This document shows positions 43,147 to 51,459 of a stretch of 64,000 bases of DNA, piece after piece. Origin of the DNA: Amycolatopsis iheyensis (GTDB taxonomy: Bacteria; Actinomycetota; Actinomycetes; Mycobacteriales; Pseudonocardiaceae); NCBI RefSeq assembly GCF_024703995.1, contig NZ_JAMXQV010000006.1, forward strand, positions 372,001 through 436,000. Direction: 5' to 3'. Under the pieces are notes generated by a model, which was not told where the DNA came from, did not search any database, and saw only the letters and a list, made by a program, of their open reading frames with translations. Each line of letters starts with the position of its first letter. Positions within the stretch are counted from its first letter, which is position 1. Both the position numbers and the translations under genes were made by a program.

Positions 43147-43172
43147 CTTCAAGGGCGCTTGAAGTCAAGTCA
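43147..43172 (-). promoter_or_regulatory. MerR-type operator/promoter
   Basis: ACTTCAAG (43147-43154) and CTTGAAGT (43159-43166) are 8-bp inverted arms with a GGCG spacer. On the minus strand TTGACT overlaps the outer arm, and a -10-like GAGACT follows after 19 bp, the long spacer typical of MerR-controlled promoters. The regulator gene is not nearby. Confidence 0.5.
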
Positions 43173-43640
43173 GGGCACGACGTCGGTGACCGTGTCCTTG
43201 ACGACCTGCCACCGGCCGCGGTCGCGCACCAGCGTCAGGCTGATCGTGTAGTGCCGGTCGATGCCGTGCGCCGGCTCGAGGTAGTGCGCGTCGAGGATCG
43301 CGAAACCCATCTGGCAGTTCTCGACGACGGTGTGCACGACCGTCCACGGCATCGAATACTCGTACGGCACCTTGAACTGCTCGAGCACCGGGTTCACGTT
43401 CGCGTCGTACCCGAGGTACAGGTTGCCCTTGCGGCCCACCGTGACCATGTCGCGGTGGATGATCGCGCGGTAGCGGGCGGCGTCGCGCTTGTTGTAGCTG
43501 TCCATGTCCTCCCACACGGCGTGGTCGAACGCCCGTTGGCACGACGGGCCGCCCTGCTCCCCGGCCGATGCCGTGACCGGCACGGCGATCGCCGCCGCGG
43601 CCAGCGCCGTCCCCACCGCCGCGTGTCCCCACTTGCGCAT
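43170..43640 (-). CDS. Secreted SnoaL/NTF2-like protein
   Basis: A 156-residue pre-protein. The signal peptide runs MRKWGHAAVGTALAAAAIAV to TASA. The mature part (about 125 residues) has an NTF2/SnoaL-like pattern: DSYNKRDAARYRAIIHRDMV as the first helix, VTVGRKGNLYLGYDANV, then beta strands VVHTVVENCQMGFAILDAHY, and ending GRWQVVKDTVTDV. Two cysteines (SCQRA and NCQMG) may form a disulfide. The family holds enzymes and ligand binders and no role can be assigned. It is on the same strand as the reductase downstream but separated by the MerR-type operator. Confidence 0.72.
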   Translation of the reverse strand: MRKWGHAAVGTALAAAAIAVPVTASAGEQGGPSCQRAFDHAVWEDMDSYNKRDAARYRAIIHRDMVTVGRKGNLYLGYDANVNPVLEQFKVPYEYSMPWTVVHTVVENCQMGFAILDAHYLEPAHGIDRHYTISLTLVRDRGRWQVVKDTVTDVVP

Positions 43641-43755
43641 CTGGTTTCCCTTCTCCGTGACTGGCCGGGAGGCTGCCGCGCCGGTGCATCACGGCTGCAT
43701 CACTTCCGCACCGGCGAGGCGGCCGCGCCGGTTAACCTCGCCCGCGGGGTGAGTC

Positions 43756-46467
43756 ATGGAGTTCCGCGTCCTGGGTCCGGTGCGAGTGCTCGACGACGGC
43801 CGCGTCATCGGGCCGGCCGGGCCGCGGCAGGAACGCATCCTGGCGGCGCTGCTGCTCGAAGCGGGCCGGGTGGTGCCGGTGGCACGCCTGGTCGACGTCG
43901 TGTGGGACGGCGAGCCGCCGGCCACCGCGGTCCGGCAGGTCCGCAACCTCACCACGGCCCTGCGGCGCACACTCGTCGCGGCCGGAGCGGACGTTCTCGC
44001 GATCGAGGGCGCGGGCTTCACGTTGCGGCCGGGTGCGTTCGACCTCGATGCCTTCGAAGCGCATGCGGCCCGCGGCGAGTTCCGCGAGGCGCTGGCCTGC
44101 TGGCGGGGGCCCGCGCTGGCCGGGGTCGACAGCGTGGCGCTGCGGCCGGAGGTCGAACGGCTGACGGAGCGGCGGCTGACCGTGCTGGAGCAGTGCCTCG
44201 CCGCCGACGACGGCGACACCGTCGCGGAGCTCACCGCGCTGGTCGCCGAGCACCCGCTGCGCGAAGGGCTGGTCGGCTCGCTGATGCGCGCCCTGCACCG
44301 CGCGGGCCGGCAAGCCGACGCGATCGACGTCTACCAGCGCGCGAAACGACGCCTGGCCGACGAACTCGGGATCGCGCCCGGCGCCCCGCTGCGGGCGCGC
44401 TACGAAGAGCTCCTGCGCGAGGAACCCGCGCCGGGACGCTGTTTCCTGCCCTACGACGTCCCGGACTTCACCGGCCGCGCGGCCGACGTCGCCCGCGCGC
44501 TCGACGCGGTGCGTCGCGGGCAGCCGGTGACCGTCGACGGGATGGCCGGGGTCGGGAAGACGGCGTTCGCGGTCCGCGTCGCGCACCGGGCCGCCGCCGG
44601 TTTCCCGGACGGGCAGCTGTTCGTGGACCTGCACGGGCACACACCGGGCCGGGATCCGCTGCCGCCCGAAGCCGCGCTCGCGGCGTTGCTGCTGCAACTC
44701 GGCGTCGCCGCGTCGCGGCAGCCCGACGGCCTCGACGAACGGGCGGCGCTGTGGCGCTCCCGCGTCGCCGGCCGGCGGCTGCTCGTCGTCCTCGACAACG
44801 CGGCCGACGCCGCGCAGGTGCGGCCGTTGCTGCCCGGCGACCGGGATGTCGGAGTCCTGGTGACCGGGCGACGGCGGATCACGGTCGACGGCGCGGTGGC
44901 GCTCTGCCTGGACGTCCTGCCGCCGCTGGAAGCCGAGGCCTTGTTCGCGGCCGCGACCGGCTGCCGGTCCGGCGCGCAGGTCGCCCGGTTGTGCGGGTAT
45001 CTGCCGCTGGCGCTGCGGATCGCCGCCGCCCGGCTCTCGTCACGTCCACTGTGGACTGTCGACGACCTGGTCGCGCGGCTCGGCGCCGAGCGGTCGCGGC
45101 TGGGGGAGCTGCGCGCGGGCGGCCGGGACGTCGCGGCCGCGTTCGCGTTGTCCTACCGCGACCTCACACCGGCGCAGCAGCGGATGTTCCGCGTCCTGGG
45201 CTGTCACCCGGGGGCCGACTTCGCGGTGCCGGCGGCGGCCGCGCTGGCCGGCACGGCCGTCGCCGAGGCCGAGCGGCTGCTGGAGGACCTGCTCGACGCG
45301 CACCTGCTGCGGCAGCCCGCGCCGGACCGCTACGGCTTCCACGACCTGCTCGCCGAGCACGCGCGGACAGCGGCGGACCCGGCGGAGACCGCGCCCGCGC
45401 TGGACCGGCTGCTGGCGCACTACCGCGACGACGACCTGTCGTTCGCCGCCGAGCGGGCGAACCTGGTCGCGGCGGTGGCGGTGGGCCGCGACGAGGACGT
45501 CTGGCGGATCGCCGACCGCGCGGTGACGGCGTTGCGCGAGCAGGGCCACCGCGACGAGCTGACGGCGCTCGCCCACGCCGGCGTCCGGGCGGCCGACCGG
45601 CTGGGCGACCCGCACGCGCGGCAGCTGAGCCTGGCGAACCTCACGACCGCGCACTGGGAGTCCGGGCGGCTGGCCGAAGCCGTCGAGGCCACTTCGGACC
45701 GGCTCCGGCTGGTCCGCGCGGCCGGTGACCGCGCGGCGGAAGCGGCGACGCTGGCCCGGCTGGGTGCGGTGCACGGCATGCTCGGCCGGTACCCCGAAGC
45801 GATCCGGCGCTACCGGGAGGCGCTGGCGCTGGCCGGCGAGCCGGGCAGCCACGCCGTCGTGGCCCTGGTCTGGGGCAACCTCAGCAACGCGCAGGAGGTG
45901 CTGGGGCAGTACGAAGACGCGCTCACGTCGGCGTCGCGCGCCCGCGCCCTCCGCGAAGAGCTCGGCGACCGCGACGGCGCGATCCTGGCGTCGGCGCAGC
46001 TGGGCCTGGTGCTCGCCCGGCTGGGCCGGTTCGCGGAAGCCCTCGAGGTGGCGTCGCAGGCGGTGCGGTCGGCGGCCGAGGCGGGCTACGCGTTCGGGGA
46101 GGCGTGGAGCCGCATCGACCGGGCGGAGGTGCGGCTGGCGGCGGCCGACCCGGGAAGCGCCCGCGACGACGCCGAGCGGGCGTGCGCGATCCTGGCCCGG
46201 CTCAACCACCCGCTGCTGCTGACGATGGCCACGAACAGCCTGGGTGCGGCGTGCCTGGCCCTGGTCGATCCGTCGGCGGCGCGATCGGCGTTCGAGCCGG
46301 CCCTGACGACGGCGCGGCGGATCGGCTACCGCGCCCAAGAGGCCCGGGCGTTGCTGGGACTGGCCGCGGCCGTGGCGAACCACGCCGACGCCGAGCGGCT
46401 GTCCCAGGCGGGCCGCGAGCTGCTGGCGGAGCTCGGCCTGCCGGGGGAGCGGGTCCGGGCGCGGTGA
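43756..46467 (+). CDS. AfsR/SARP-type regulator with NB-ARC and TPR domains
   Basis: A 903-residue regulator organised as winged helix (MEFRVLGPVRVLDDGRVIGP), BTAD (about 95-230, ending LGIAPGAPLRARYEELL), NB-ARC ATPase with P-loop GMAGVGKTAFA near residue 262, Walker B-like LLVVLDN and GYLPLALRIAA, and C-terminal TPR repeats (for example AIRRYREALALAGEPGSHAV). It is a second AfsR-like protein in the window, distinct from that at 6205. The palindrome TCCACTGTGGA (45045-45055) is read as part of RPLWT. Targets are unknown. A dehydrogenase gene follows after 44 bases. Confidence 0.9.
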   Translation: MEFRVLGPVRVLDDGRVIGPAGPRQERILAALLLEAGRVVPVARLVDVVWDGEPPATAVRQVRNLTTALRRTLVAAGADVLAIEGAGFTLRPGAFDLDAFEAHAARGEFREALACWRGPALAGVDSVALRPEVERLTERRLTVLEQCLAADDGDTVAELTALVAEHPLREGLVGSLMRALHRAGRQADAIDVYQRAKRRLADELGIAPGAPLRARYEELLREEPAPGRCFLPYDVPDFTGRAADVARALDAVRRGQPVTVDGMAGVGKTAFAVRVAHRAAAGFPDGQLFVDLHGHTPGRDPLPPEAALAALLLQLGVAASRQPDGLDERAALWRSRVAGRRLLVVLDNAADAAQVRPLLPGDRDVGVLVTGRRRITVDGAVALCLDVLPPLEAEALFAAATGCRSGAQVARLCGYLPLALRIAAARLSSRPLWTVDDLVARLGAERSRLGELRAGGRDVAAAFALSYRDLTPAQQRMFRVLGCHPGADFAVPAAAALAGTAVAEAERLLEDLLDAHLLRQPAPDRYGFHDLLAEHARTAADPAETAPALDRLLAHYRDDDLSFAAERANLVAAVAVGRDEDVWRIADRAVTALREQGHRDELTALAHAGVRAADRLGDPHARQLSLANLTTAHWESGRLAEAVEATSDRLRLVRAAGDRAAEAATLARLGAVHGMLGRYPEAIRRYREALALAGEPGSHAVVALVWGNLSNAQEVLGQYEDALTSASRARALREELGDRDGAILASAQLGLVLARLGRFAEALEVASQAVRSAAEAGYAFGEAWSRIDRAEVRLAAADPGSARDDAERACAILARLNHPLLLTMATNSLGAACLALVDPSAARSAFEPALTTARRIGYRAQEARALLGLAAAVANHADAERLSQAGRELLAELGLPGERVRAR

Positions 46468-46511
46468 CCGGTGCCGCGCGATCATGGGGGTCACCCGCGA
46501 AAGGAGCGACC

Positions 46512-47327
46512 GTGACCACTTCCGTCGGCCTGCTGCACCCGGGCGCGATGGGCGCCGCCGTCGGGGCCGCGCTCACCGGCGCCGGGATCCGCACGTCCTG
46601 GGTCTCCGCCGGACGCGGGCCCGCCACCCGGCGCCGCGCCGAAGAAGCCGGCCTCACCGAGGCCACCGACCTGACCGGCTGCGACGTCATCCTGAGCATC
46701 TGCCCGCCGGCCGCCGCCCTCGACGTCGCCCGGAGCGTGCGCGGCTTCCGGGGCCTCTACCTCGACGCCAACGCCATCAGCCCCCGCCACGCCCGCGAGG
46801 TCGAGACGATCCTCGACACGGCGACCGTCGCCGACGGCGGGATCGTCGGGCCGCCGCCGCACCGGAGCGGGACCACCCGGCTCTACCTGTCCGGGCCGTC
46901 GAAAGCCGTCGGAGACCTGGAAAGCCTCTTCGCCGGGACCGCGCTCCGGCCCGTCGTGCTCGACGGCCCGGTCGGCACCGCGTCCGCGCTCAAGCTCGCC
47001 TTCGCCTCCTACAACAAGCTGACCTTCGCGATCGCGGCGCAGGCCCACGCGCTCGCCGAGCGTCACGGCGTCGGCGGCGAGCTGCGGGAGCTCGCCGCCG
47101 ACGTCCTGCCGCACACCCCGTTCGGCGCGCCCGACGGGATCGTCTCCGCCGGGCAGCGCGCGTGGCGGTGGGAGGGCGAAATGGCCGAAATCGCCGACGC
47201 CTCCGCCGGCGCCGGGCTGTCCCCGGCGCTCGTCACCGCCGCTCAGGAGCTCTTCGGCCGCTGGCGCGAACACCGCGAAGCCGGCCTCGAAGACCTCCTG
47301 GACGCGCTGGTCAGCCCGCCGGAGTGA
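46512..47327 (+). CDS. NAD(P)-dependent oxidoreductase, beta-hydroxyacid dehydrogenase-like (DUF1932)
   Basis: A 271-residue protein. The N-terminal Rossmann domain starts VGLLHPGAMGAAVGAALTGA (GxGxxG-like with HPGAMG) and includes VILSICPPAAALDVARSV. The C-terminal helical domain (DUF1932) has YNKLTFAIAAQAHALAERHG. It resembles 6-phosphogluconate dehydrogenase/3-hydroxyisobutyrate dehydrogenase relatives whose substrate is not known. AAAGGAG precedes the GTG at 46512. Its end overlaps the convergent quinone reductase gene by 17 bases. Confidence 0.85.
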   Translation: MTTSVGLLHPGAMGAAVGAALTGAGIRTSWVSAGRGPATRRRAEEAGLTEATDLTGCDVILSICPPAAALDVARSVRGFRGLYLDANAISPRHAREVETILDTATVADGGIVGPPPHRSGTTRLYLSGPSKAVGDLESLFAGTALRPVVLDGPVGTASALKLAFASYNKLTFAIAAQAHALAERHGVGGELRELAADVLPHTPFGAPDGIVSAGQRAWRWEGEMAEIADASAGAGLSPALVTAAQELFGRWREHREAGLEDLLDALVSPPE

Positions 47328-48348
47328 CGTCGATCAGCACCTTCCCGGTGGTGCCCTCTTCCGACGCCGTGTGCGCTTTCGCGGTGTCGGCGAGGGAGAA
47401 GCGGTGGACCGGCACCCCGCGGTCCTCGCCGAGCCGCAGCGCGCCGTCGGCCAGCGCCGCGCTGACGTCCTCGGCGCCGGCGCGCAGCTTGTCGTCCCCG
47501 ACGGTGTAGAGCACCAGGAACTGGTACCGCGTGTTCAGCCACAGGTTCGCGCCGAAGTCGAGGCTGACGGTCCCGGTGCCGCGGTCGTCGCCGTAGACCG
47601 CGACCGTGCCACGCGGCCGCAGCACCTCGGTGTGCAGCGGGGCGTTGACCCCCGCCGCGACCTCCACCACCAGGTCGACGCCGTCCGGGGCGAGCTCGCG
47701 GATCCGGCCGGCCAGGTCCGGGTCGGGGTAGCGCAGCACGTGCTGGGCCCCGGCCGCACGGGCGAGGGCGGCCTTGGCGTCGCTGCTGACCGTCGCGATC
47801 ACCGTCGCGCCCGCCCAGCGGGCCAGCTGGATCGTGGCGTTGCCGACCGCGCCGGCGCCGCCGCTGACCAGCACCGTCCGGCCCTCGAGCGAGCCGGGCG
47901 CGAGCCGGGCCGGGCCGTCCTCGGCCACGGTGAGCGCCCGGTGCGCGGTGAGCCCCGGGACGCCGAACCCCGCGCCTTCGTCGAAGCCGACGGCGTCGGG
48001 CAGCCGGACGAGCTTCGTGGCCGGCAGCACGGTGTACTCCTGCGCGGTCCCGGCTTCGGGCCCGTGCGTGCCCGCGAGCAGCACCCAGACCCGATCACCT
48101 GGCGCGAAGGCGGTGACGTCGGGCCCGACCGTGTCGACGACGCCGGCGCCGTCCTGGTTGGGGACCGTGTCGGGCACTTCGGTGCCGGCCTCGGCGCCGC
48201 GGCCGTTGCGCTGCTTCCAGTCGGTGGGGTTGACCGCGGACACGACGACCCGCACGCGGACCTCGCCCGGGCCCGGCTCGGCCTGGGCCCGCTCCGACAC
48301 CGACAGCACCTCGGGTCCGCCGTGGCGGCGGTAGACGACTGCTTTCAT
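47311..48348 (-). CDS. NADPH:quinone reductase, MDR family
   Basis: A 345-residue zinc-free MDR protein of the QOR type. The N-terminus is MKAVVYRRHGGPEVLSVSER; domain blocks include VVSAVNPTDWKQRNG, PNQDGAGVVDTVGPDV, the nucleotide loop VLVSGGAGAVGNATIQLARW, and VDLVVEVAAGVN. It is one of three such reductases in the window (with 3494 and 42183), but they are not close copies. It probably detoxifies quinones or enones with NADPH. The divergent side holds a small uncertain ORF at 48504. Confidence 0.9.
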   Translation of the reverse strand: MKAVVYRRHGGPEVLSVSERAQAEPGPGEVRVRVVVSAVNPTDWKQRNGRGAEAGTEVPDTVPNQDGAGVVDTVGPDVTAFAPGDRVWVLLAGTHGPEAGTAQEYTVLPATKLVRLPDAVGFDEGAGFGVPGLTAHRALTVAEDGPARLAPGSLEGRTVLVSGGAGAVGNATIQLARWAGATVIATVSSDAKAALARAAGAQHVLRYPDPDLAGRIRELAPDGVDLVVEVAAGVNAPLHTEVLRPRGTVAVYGDDRGTGTVSLDFGANLWLNTRYQFLVLYTVGDDKLRAGAEDVSAALADGALRLGEDRGVPVHRFSLADTAKAHTASEEGTTGKVLIDVTPAG

Positions 48349-48503
48349 GCCCGGTGCAATCCGGCGGGACCCAGGGGTTATTCCCGTCCCACCGGAAATG
48401 ACCGGGAAAACGGCGGAAATCCGCGCCGCACGGGTGATCCCCCGGCCGGGCGATTTTCGGTGCTGCCCGCGCGAAATCCGCCGCCGTCACAGAAACTGAG
48501 CGC

Positions 48504-48653
48504 GTGGGAGAGGAAAAGCGCGGCCCGGGGGACGAGCGGCCGAAGCGCGATGAGGGAGAACCGACACCGATCTTCGACGCGGTGTTCAGCGCCACGCGTG
48601 CGGAGGCGAATACGAAGAATCCGCCGGGGGAGCCGGGCAAATCAGGACGCTGA
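48504..48653 (+). CDS. Possible 49-residue polar protein
   Basis: A GTG-started frame of 50 codons with many charged residues in its first half (KRGPGDERPKRDEGEP), then PIFDAVFSATRAEANTKNPP and a GKSGR end. The segment TPIFDAVF looks protein-like, but third-position GC (about 75%) is lower than in the neighbours and there is no ribosome-binding site. It may be a real small protein or chance. A further 22-codon hydrophobic frame ends at 48778. Confidence 0.3.
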   Translation: MGEEKRGPGDERPKRDEGEPTPIFDAVFSATRAEANTKNPPGEPGKSGR

Positions 48654-48857
48654 ATCGCTTTCCGCGGAGCGGGGCCGGGACCCGGCGCGCGCTCGCCGGC
48701 CCGTAGGCGGTGGTCACGGCGGCGCCGGCCGTCGTGTTCCTGGCCGCTTCCATCGCGTGCGGGTTCGCCGGGCGCTGACGTGAGGCACTTTGTTCGACGT
48801 CCGCACCGAAGATGTAGCATCTCCGGTGCACGTGCATCTGCGGTTGAGGAGTGGGAC

Positions 48858-48989
48858 GTGGCAGGCGTCGTCAACAGCATGATCGCCGCGGAGTACGCGG
48901 CGGGTGCGTCGATCTCCGAGCTCGCCGAGCGCTGGGGCATCGACCCGCGCCAGGTGGTGGAGCGGATCTCCGCCGCCACCCGTTCCTGA
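48858..48989 (+). CDS. Small helix-turn-helix protein
   Basis: A 43-residue protein. GAGGAG lies 6 bases before the GTG at 48858. Residues 8-40 form a recognisable helix-turn-helix: MIAAEYAAGASISELAERWG then DPRQVVERISAAT. It is too short for a complete regulator and might act as a dimer or accessory DNA-binding subunit. The stop lies 7 bases before the convergent glgC stop. The upstream region has a palindrome GATG-TAG-CATC at about 48817. No named family is recognised. Confidence 0.6.
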   Translation: MAGVVNSMIAAEYAAGASISELAERWGIDPRQVVERISAATRS

Positions 48990-48996
48990 CCCCGGC

Positions 48997-50214
48997 TCAG
49001 ATCGCGCGTTCCCCCTTGCCCAGCACGACGATGCCGCCCTCGCTGACGTGGTAGTGCCCGCGGTCGCGGGCCAGGTCCACCCCGATGTGCGCGCCCGGCG
49101 GGACCACGACGTTCTTGTCCAGGATCGCCCGCCGCACCACCGCGCCGCGCCCGACCCGGACGCCGTCGAGCAGCACCGAGCCCTGCACGACCGCGCCGTG
49201 CTCCACCAGCACGTCCGGTGACAGCACCGAGTCGACCACCTGCGCGCCCGAGATGATGCAGCCGTTGCTGATGATCGACTGGTTGGCCGAGCCGCCTTCG
49301 ACGAACTTGGCCGCCGCCCGCTGACCCGGGTGGGCGAGGATCGGCCACCGGCGGTTGTAGAGGTTGAAGATCGGGTGCGTCGAGATCAGGTCGGTGTGCG
49401 CCTCGTAGTAGCTGTCGATCGTCCCGACGTCACGCCAGTAGCCGTGGTCGCGTTCGGTCTCGCCGGGCACCACGTTGCCGCTGAAGTCGTAGACCGCCGC
49501 CTCACCGGACTTCACCAGCGCCGGGATGATGTCGCGGCCCATGTCGTGGTGCGACGCCGCGTTCTCGGCGTCGGCGTGCAGTGCTTCCAGCATCACCTTG
49601 GTCGTGAAGATGTAGTTGCCCATCGACACGTAGGACTCCTCGGGGGAGTCCGGCAGGCCCGGCGGGTCGTCGGGCTTCTCCATGAACGCGTCGATCATCA
49701 GCCCGTCGGTGGTCCGGATGACGCCGAACGAGCTCGCCTCCGACCGCGGGACGCGGATGCCCGCCACCGTGACGCCCGCGCCCGAGGAGACGTGCGCCTC
49801 CAGCATCTGGCGCGGGTCCATCCGATAGATGTTGTCCGCGCCGAACACCGCGATGTACTCGGGGTCCTCGTCGTAGACCAGGTTGAGGCTCTGGTGGATG
49901 GCGTCGGCGCTGCCCTGGTACCAGCGCGGGCCCAGCCGCTGCTGCGCCGGCACCGGTGTCACGTACTCGCCGGTCAGCGACGAGAGCCGCCAGGTGGTCG
50001 AGATGTGCCGGTCGAGCGAGTGCGACTTGTACTGCGTCAGCACGCACAACCGCCGGATGCCGCCGTGCACCAGGTTCGACAGCACGAAGTCGACCAGCCG
50101 GTGCACGCCGCCGAACGGGACCGCGGGTTTGGCGCGGTCGGCGGTGAGCGGCATCAGCCGTTTGCCCTCGCCGCCCGCGAGCACGATGCCCAGCACGTCG
50201 GCTCCAGTGTTCAC
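48997..50214 (-). CDS. glgC: Glucose-1-phosphate adenylyltransferase
   Basis: A 405-residue enzyme that makes ADP-glucose from ATP and glucose 1-phosphate for glycogen and related alpha-glucans. The N-terminal nucleotidyltransferase motif is [20 protein letters not shown], followed by KPAVPFGG and [10 protein letters not shown], and the sugar-phosphate region [10 protein letters not shown]. The C-terminal left-handed beta-helix has hexapeptide repeats ([20 protein letters not shown]). GTG 50214 was chosen as the start because it overlaps the stop of the glgM gene by four bases and matches the family N-terminus. Confidence 0.95.
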   Translation of the reverse strand: MNTGADVLGIVLAGGEGKRLMPLTADRAKPAVPFGGVHRLVDFVLSNLVHGGIRRLCVLTQYKSHSLDRHISTTWRLSSLTGEYVTPVPAQQRLGPRWYQGSADAIHQSLNLVYDEDPEYIAVFGADNIYRMDPRQMLEAHVSSGAGVTVAGIRVPRSEASSFGVIRTTDGLMIDAFMEKPDDPPGLPDSPEESYVSMGNYIFTTKVMLEALHADAENAASHHDMGRDIIPALVKSGEAAVYDFSGNVVPGETERDHGYWRDVGTIDSYYEAHTDLISTHPIFNLYNRRWPILAHPGQRAAAKFVEGGSANQSIISNGCIISGAQVVDSVLSPDVLVEHGAVVQGSVLLDGVRVGRGAVVRRAILDKNVVVPPGAHIGVDLARDRGHYHVSEGGIVVLGKGERAI

Positions 50215-51365
50215 GACGACCTCCCGCACGACTCGTACAGCGCGACCGTCCGCTCGGCGATCGCCTTCCAGCCGAACTCGCCGACCGCGCGCTCGCGGCC
50301 GGCGGTCCCCATCGCGGCGGCCCGGTCTCCGGCGCCGACCACCTCGTTCAGCGCGGCCGCGAGGCCCGCCTCGAACCCGCCGGGGTCCGCCTCGTCGTAG
50401 TGCACGAGCAGGCCCGTCCGGCCGTCGTCGACGACCTCGGGGATGCCCCCGACGTCGCTGGCCACCACCGGGGTGCCGCACGCCATCGCCTCCAGGTTCA
50501 CGATGCCCAGCGGCTCGTAGACCGACGGGCAGGCGAACACCGCGGCGTGGGTGAGCAGCTGCACGACCTCGTCGCGCGGCAGCATCTCCGGGATCCAGCG
50601 GACGCCGGTGCGGGTCTTCTCCAAGTCCGCGACCAGGCCGCGGAACTCCGCGTCGAGCTCGGGTGTGTCGGCCCCGCCCGCGCACAGCACCAGCTGCGTG
50701 CCGGGGTCGAGCTTCGCGCCGGCGCGGACCAGGTGCGGGACACCCTTCTGCCGGGTGATCCGGCCGACGAACAGCACGTACGGCCGGTCCGGGTCGATGC
50801 CGTGCTTCGCCAGGGCTTCGGTGTCCGGATCGGGCCGGTAGAGCGTCGTGTCGATGCCGTTGTGGATCACGTGGACGCGCTCGGGCGGCACGGCGGGGTA
50901 GGCGGCGAGCACGTCGCGCCGCATGCCGCCGCTGACCGCGACGATCGCGTCCGCGGCTTCGTAGGCCTCGCGTTCGATCCACGACGAGACGCGGTAGCCG
51001 CCGCCGAGCTGTTCGGCCTTCCACGGCCGCAGCGGCTCCAGCGAGTGTGCGGTGAGGACGTGCGGGATGCCGTGCGTCAGCTTCGCCAGGTGCCCCGCCA
51101 GGTTCGCGTACCAGGTGTGGCTGTGCGCGAGGTCGTGGCCCGCCAGCGCGTTCGCCATGGACACCGCGATGTCCATGGTCGTGAACGCGGGCTGGCGGTA
51201 GCCGTGCGGATCGGTGTGCCCCGTGGCGTCCGGGCGATCCGCGCCCCAGCAGTGGACGTCGAGATCGACCAGCGATCGCAACTCCCGGGCGAGGAACTCC
51301 ACGTGAACCCCGGCGCCGCCGTAGACCTCCGGCGGGTACTCCCGGGTGAGCAGGCCGACCTTCAT
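50211..51365 (-). CDS. glgM: GlgM-type glycosyltransferase (maltose-1-phosphate synthase/glycogen synthase)
   Basis: A 384-residue GT4 protein. It starts [20 protein letters not shown], the GlgA-like N-terminus, with [28 protein letters not shown] and the donor-site [17 protein letters not shown]. In actinobacteria this subfamily (GlgM, TIGR02149) transfers glucose from ADP-glucose to glucose 1-phosphate to make maltose 1-phosphate, feeding the GlgE pathway, and may also elongate glycogen. It overlaps glgC by four bases and would use the ADP-glucose that GlgC makes. The gene order glgM-glgC is a tight operon. Confidence 0.9.
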   Translation of the reverse strand: MKVGLLTREYPPEVYGGAGVHVEFLARELRSLVDLDVHCWGADRPDATGHTDPHGYRQPAFTTMDIAVSMANALAGHDLAHSHTWYANLAGHLAKLTHGIPHVLTAHSLEPLRPWKAEQLGGGYRVSSWIEREAYEAADAIVAVSGGMRRDVLAAYPAVPPERVHVIHNGIDTTLYRPDPDTEALAKHGIDPDRPYVLFVGRITRQKGVPHLVRAGAKLDPGTQLVLCAGGADTPELDAEFRGLVADLEKTRTGVRWIPEMLPRDEVVQLLTHAAVFACPSVYEPLGIVNLEAMACGTPVVASDVGGIPEVVDDGRTGLLVHYDEADPGGFEAGLAAALNEVVGAGDRAAAMGTAGRERAVGEFGWKAIAERTVALYESCGRSS

Positions 51366-51459
51366 GCCAGAACCCTATGGCCTCCAAGGCGGGAAGCGCA
51401 GTCTGGCGTCCAGGGGAAAATCGGCGAGTTTCGTGACCTCGCTCAGATGAGCGTCGGGC

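Noticed and set aside
48710..48778. A 22-codon hydrophobic peptide gene
   Set aside because: No ribosome-binding site, a stop just upstream and too short to distinguish from chance.
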